This document shows, in pieces, positions 23,697-26,518 of a DNA stretch of 26,518 bases (position 1 is the stretch's first letter; each line of letters opens with the position of its first letter). The notes beneath the pieces are model-generated. The model saw only the letters and a program-made list of their open reading frames with translations. It did no database searches and was not told the DNA's origin. This DNA is from GJ-E10 sp035625725 (GTDB lineage Bacteria > Pseudomonadota > Gammaproteobacteria > Burkholderiales > Burkholderiaceae_F). A program made the translations under genes and the position numbers. The stretch is from the NCBI GenBank assembly GCA_035625725.1, contig DASPPB010000072.1, positions 1 through 26,518 on the forward strand. Reading direction: 5' to 3'.

Positions 23697-23862
23697 CGTT
23701 ACGGCTGTTGGGAAATCGCAAAAGTTCTTTGTTCTGTGCGCTCGTCGGGTCCAATTGGGCTGACGAAATTTGGCGCAAACCCATAGACTTGGCGGCCGAG
23801 TCCAGGCCCTACAGCTCGAAGCTCGCGCACCCCCGTTGGACAGCCAGGCGGGCCTGAGCGAA

Positions 23863-23890
23863 TTGCCCGCAAGCCGTTTGCGGCTATATT
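23863..23890 (+). promoter_or_regulatory. Cytochrome promoter with embedded operator dyad
   Basis: TTGCCC (23863-23868) and TATATT (23885-23890) are spaced by 16 bases and fit a sigma-70-type promoter about 60 bases upstream of the cytochrome ATG. A perfect dyad, CCGCAA-GCCGT-TTGCGG (23867-23883), occupies the spacer between the hexamers, the position where a repressor would block polymerase. Confidence 0.45.
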
Positions 23891-23959
23891 TATCAGAGGC
23901 CCAGCACAGCGCACAGGCGTGAGCGCGGGCCGCTACCTTGCCACTGGAGGAGAAGACAC

Positions 23960-24259
23960 ATGCTTCGCGCGGGCGGGCTGGGCGCAATGGCGCTGGTCGT
24001 GGCAACCTGTGCGGCTGCGTATGCGCAGCCGGTCGAAAACCCAAGTCGCGGCCAGTTGTTGTATGCGACGCATTGCATCGCATGCCACAACAACCAAGTC
24101 CACTGGCGCGCGAACAAGCGCGCTACCGACTGGGCGGGACTGGTGGCGCAAGTTCGGCGTTGGCAGGCGGTTCAGGGGCTCGGTTGGAGTGACAACGACA
24201 TTGCCGACGTTGCCAGATACCTGAACTTGCTGTACTACAACTACCCCACACCCGATTGA
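23960..24259 (+). CDS. Small periplasmic monohaem cytochrome c
   Basis: A 99-residue secreted electron-transfer protein. A signal peptide (residues 1-22, ending AAAYAQP) is followed by the covalent haem site CIACH in LLYATHCIACHNNQVHW and a C-terminal helix region DNDIADVARYLNLLYYNYP typical of class I cytochromes. There is no methionine after the haem motif, so the usual His-Met axial pair is impossible; another residue, perhaps the His five positions after the haem His, must be the sixth ligand or the site is open. Strong ribosome site GGAGGAGA before the ATG. The partner oxidase or dehydrogenase is not in the window. The class V aminotransferase gene starts 84 bases downstream and may be co-transcribed. 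Confidence 0.88.
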   Translation: MLRAGGLGAMALVVATCAAAYAQPVENPSRGQLLYATHCIACHNNQVHWRANKRATDWAGLVAQVRRWQAVQGLGWSDNDIADVARYLNLLYYNYPTPD

Positions 24260-24343
24260 CGGGCGCCGTGCGCCGACCCGCCTGATACAAGCCGCGGGCG
24301 CTTTTGGCGCTGCCCGGGAACCACCTTTAGGAAAGTCTCAGCC

Positions 24344-25483
24344 ATGACGAGCCTGCGCCCCGAGATCGACCCCGATGGTCTGCTCGAGTACTCCGTTGTC
24401 TTTACGGATCGGGCGCTTAACCACATGTCGCGGAAGTTCCAGCAGGTCATGCGCGAGGTGGCGCAGATTCTCAAGCAAACATACAACGCGCGCGCCGCAA
24501 TTGTTGTGCCGGGCGGTGGCACCGTCGGCATGGAGGCCGTGGCGCGGCAGTTCGCGACCGACCGCCGGACGCTGGTCGTGCGCAACGGCTGGTTTAGCTA
24601 CCGCTGGACGCAGATCCTCGAGATGGGCCGCATCGGCTCTGCGCACACCGTGCTCAAGGCACGAGCCGTCCATAGCGGGCGTCAGGCGCCGTTTGCCCCG
24701 CCCCCGGTGGAGAGCGTTGTTGCCGCCATTGGCGAGCAGCGCCCCGACGTCGTCTTTGCGCCGCACGTGGAGACCGCCTCGGGAATCATCCTGCCCGACG
24801 GCTATCTGCGCGCCGTGGCCCGGGCTGCGCACGATGTGGGCGCGCTGTTCGTTCTCGACTGCATCGCCTCGGGGGCGGTCTGGATCGACATGCAAGACGC
24901 CGGCGTCGACGTACTTTTGAGCGCGCCCCAAAAGGGCTGGAGCGGCTCGCCTTGCAGTGCGTTCGTGATGCTGGGCGAGCGGGCCTTATCGACAATGGCC
25001 GCTACGCAAAGCACGAGCTTTGCCACGGACCTCAAAAAGTGGCTGCAAATCATGCAGGCATATGAGGGCGGCTCCCACGCCTATCACTCCACGCTCCCCA
25101 CCGATGCGCTCACCCGCACACGCGATGCAATGCAAGAAACCTGGGCTTTCGGCCTGGAGAAGCTGCGCGCACGCCAGCTCGATCTGGGCCGGCGCGTGCG
25201 CGCCCTCTTCACGAGTCGGGGCCTACGCGACGTGGCGGCCGAGGGTTTCCATGCGCCGGGTGTGGTGGTGATGTACACCGACGATGCAGCCCTGCATTCG
25301 GGCACGGCCTTTGCGGCCGCCGGCCTGCAAACCGCAGCCGGCGTACCCTTGCAGTGCGACGAGCCCCCCGACTTCAAGACTTTCCGCATCGGCCTGTTCG
25401 GACTGGACAAGCTCTACGACGTCGATCGGACGGTCGCAAATCTGGACTCCGCCCTTGCGCGGGTGCTCCAGCCCTCGTCCTAG
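24344..25483 (+). CDS. Class V aminotransferase (serine/alanine-glyoxylate type)
   Basis: PLP-dependent enzyme of 379 residues, the normal length of the serine-pyruvate/alanine-glyoxylate aminotransferase group. Visible landmarks are the glycine-rich cofactor loop VVPGGGTVGMEAVARQF, the pyridine-nitrogen Asp172 in LFVLDCIASGA, and the Schiff-base Lys197 in LLSAPQKGWSGSP. The C-terminal domain contains the FRIGLFG segment that carries the substrate carboxylate Arg in this family. Expected reaction: transamination between alanine or serine and glyoxylate or pyruvate; the exact substrate cannot be read from sequence. AGGAAAG lies upstream of the ATG at a rather long distance (about ten bases). 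It follows the cytochrome gene on the same strand with no terminator between them. Cytoplasmic. Confidence 0.92.
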   Translation: MTSLRPEIDPDGLLEYSVVFTDRALNHMSRKFQQVMREVAQILKQTYNARAAIVVPGGGTVGMEAVARQFATDRRTLVVRNGWFSYRWTQILEMGRIGSAHTVLKARAVHSGRQAPFAPPPVESVVAAIGEQRPDVVFAPHVETASGIILPDGYLRAVARAAHDVGALFVLDCIASGAVWIDMQDAGVDVLLSAPQKGWSGSPCSAFVMLGERALSTMAATQSTSFATDLKKWLQIMQAYEGGSHAYHSTLPTDALTRTRDAMQETWAFGLEKLRARQLDLGRRVRALFTSRGLRDVAAEGFHAPGVVVMYTDDAALHSGTAFAAAGLQTAAGVPLQCDEPPDFKTFRIGLFGLDKLYDVDRTVANLDSALARVLQPSS

Positions 25484-25728
25484 GCCATCAACACAACAGC
25501 GCTTGCCCGCGCGGCAAATGATCGGCTGGCAAGGAAAGGATCGCCCGTGGACATCCTCGGGCGCAGGGACCAAGTCGAAGCCCGAGAGTGGCCGCCGGCA
25601 ATGCTTACAGTCTTCGCATCAAAAAAGGCCGGAGTCGCTCCAGCACGCGGGTTGCCCGAGAGGGGACATTTGCGACTCGTGTGGGGCAGCTCCGCACAAA
25701 AAACGTGCGAACTGCACCCAAATGCACC
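25484..25728. other. Noncoding convergent gap
   Basis: Holds TTGCC-CGCGC-GGCAA (just after the aminotransferase) and CGCAC-AAAAAAC-GTGCG (just after the GST stop), both short hairpins without U-tracts. The open frames here have no domain or ribosome support. Confidence 0.4.
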
Positions 25729-26385
25729 TCAGAATTCCGCTTCCAGTTCATCGACCTCCGCCGGTTCCGCACGTGACGCGGCGACCCACTCTTGCATCGG
25801 CGGCAGCGCCATGATCCGCTCGCAATAGGCTGCGCAAAGCGGATCAAGCGATACGTCGTACGTGAGAAAACGCGTCACGACGGGTGCAAACATCGCGTCG
25901 GCAATACCCGGGCTGTCGCCAAAAAGATAGCGACCTCCGTATTTTTGCAAGCATTCCGTCCAGATCTCGACGATCCGGTCGATGTCGGCTTGCGCTCGTG
26001 ACCAAATTCGGAACTTGGGAAAATGGGCTCGGATGTTCACCGGCAAGGATGACCGCAAAGCGCTAAAGCCCGAATGCATCTCGCCACACACCGCGCGGCA
26101 ATGTGCCCGAGCGGCGAGATCGGCCGGCAGCAGCCCCGCCTCCGGCTTGATTTCATTTAGGTACTCTCCGATTGCCAGCGTGTCCCAGACGCGAGTGCCC
26201 TCGTGCTCCAGCATCGGCACGCGGATTGAGGCCGATAGCAACAAGATCTCGGCCCGCATCTGCGGATCGTCAGGCGGAATCACGCGCTCACGAAACTCCA
26301 GGCCCGCAAACCGCGCCATCAGCCACCCGCGCAAGGCCCATGCGCCGTAGTTCTTGCTGCTGATCGTCAGAACTGCCCTGGCCAT
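25729..26385 (-). CDS. Glutathione S-transferase family protein
   Basis: A 218-residue GST-fold protein. The N-terminal thioredoxin-like domain starts MARAVLTISSKNYGAWALRGWL (a YfcF/zeta-like S-S-K-N-Y glutathione-site motif) and contains the cis-Pro VPMLEHEG and the glutathione-binding WDTLAIGEYL. The helical C-terminal domain has FGDSPGIADAMFAPVVTRFLTY with the conserved N-capping-box-like S-x-x-D. Expected role: conjugating or reducing electrophiles with glutathione; substrate unknown. ATG at 26385 follows GAGGAG with a seven-base spacer; longer in-frame versions run through the promoter. Transcription is probably from the sigma-54 site listed next, giving a leader of about 18 bases. Confidence 0.92.
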   Translation of the reverse strand: MARAVLTISSKNYGAWALRGWLMARFAGLEFRERVIPPDDPQMRAEILLLSASIRVPMLEHEGTRVWDTLAIGEYLNEIKPEAGLLPADLAARAHCRAVCGEMHSGFSALRSSLPVNIRAHFPKFRIWSRAQADIDRIVEIWTECLQKYGGRYLFGDSPGIADAMFAPVVTRFLTYDVSLDPLCAAYCERIMALPPMQEWVAASRAEPAEVDELEAEF

Positions 26386-26414
26386 TGCGCGTCTCCTCGT
26401 GGTCTCGGAGCGAC

Positions 26415-26430
26415 GCAAAGAATGTGCCAA
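26415..26430 (-). promoter_or_regulatory. Sigma-54 (-24/-12) promoter of the GST gene
   Basis: On the minus strand the site reads TTGGCAC-ATTCT-TTGC: the -24 element TTGGCAC is perfect (26430-26424), and TTGC (26418-26415) supplies the invariant -12 GC with the required ten bases between GG and GC. Transcription would start near 26403, leaving a short leader that still contains the GAGGAG ribosome site (26393-26398) and the ATG at 26385. An activator binding site would lie beyond the window edge or in the last 90 bases. Confidence 0.72.
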
Positions 26431-26518
26431 AAAATCTGGCCATGAATGGCGAATGGTTTCTTGTTTCCTTTGCAGCCCCACGCACCTGGTCCGCAATTTG
26501 CTTTTGCATCAGGTACGG

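Noticed and set aside
1..26518. tRNA, rRNA, CRISPR array or insertion-sequence ends
   Set aside because: No cloverleaf, no regularly spaced repeats, no transposase or integrase motifs and no long terminal inverted repeats were found on reading both strands.

Overview
This is a GC-rich, gene-dense chromosomal segment from a Gram-negative bacterium, most probably a member of the Pseudomonadota. A betaproteobacterium is my best guess. The reasons are an AcoR-type sigma-54 activator, a GlnK-type PII protein, a tripartite RND efflux system with an outer-membrane lipoprotein, a CnoX-type chaperedoxin, a NylB-like hydrolase and a small periplasmic cytochrome c. No rRNA, tRNA, insertion sequence, prophage or CRISPR array is visible. 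The assignment rests on protein character, not on a phylogenetic marker.

Layout. 1-1372: C-terminal part of a sigma-54 enhancer-binding protein cut by the window edge. 1518-2315 (minus): fusion of an acyl carrier protein and a GNAT acetyltransferase. 2615-3169: DJ-1/PfpI protein. 3599-4009: compact unit with a near-consensus promoter, long leader, 44-residue membrane protein and intrinsic terminator. 4065-4931: CnoX-like thioredoxin-TPR protein. 5339-8854: giant flavin/iron-sulfur oxidoreductase that looks like NfnB (GltD-like) and NfnA (PyrK/FNR-like) fused in one chain. 9246-9569: secreted EF-hand protein behind a structured leader. 9968-10306 (minus): GlnK-like PII protein.

10538-17282 is an RND efflux locus. 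The outer-membrane factor (minus) is divergent from the adaptor, pump and a coupled secreted low-complexity protein (plus). The intergenic region between them is rich in dyads and direct repeats. It is followed by a PH-like membrane protein (17427-17960), a divergent two-component pair (18026-20412) and a small outer-membrane-type protein (20475-21017, minus).

21146-26385 holds a doubtful tiny ORF, an unrecognised protein with a faint GNAT look, a membrane-anchored NylB-like serine hydrolase (minus), a small cytochrome c, a class V aminotransferase, and a glutathione S-transferase (minus) preceded by a near-perfect sigma-54 promoter.

The genes do not form one pathway. The strongest recurring theme is redox and stress handling: DJ-1, CnoX, NfnAB-like oxidoreductase, cytochrome c, GST and efflux. 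The most unusual items are the NfnAB-like fusion, the carrier-protein/acetyltransferase fusion, the short bounded transcription unit around 3.6-4.0 kb, and the sigma-54-driven GST gene. I do not see a clear new multi-gene defence or mobile system.
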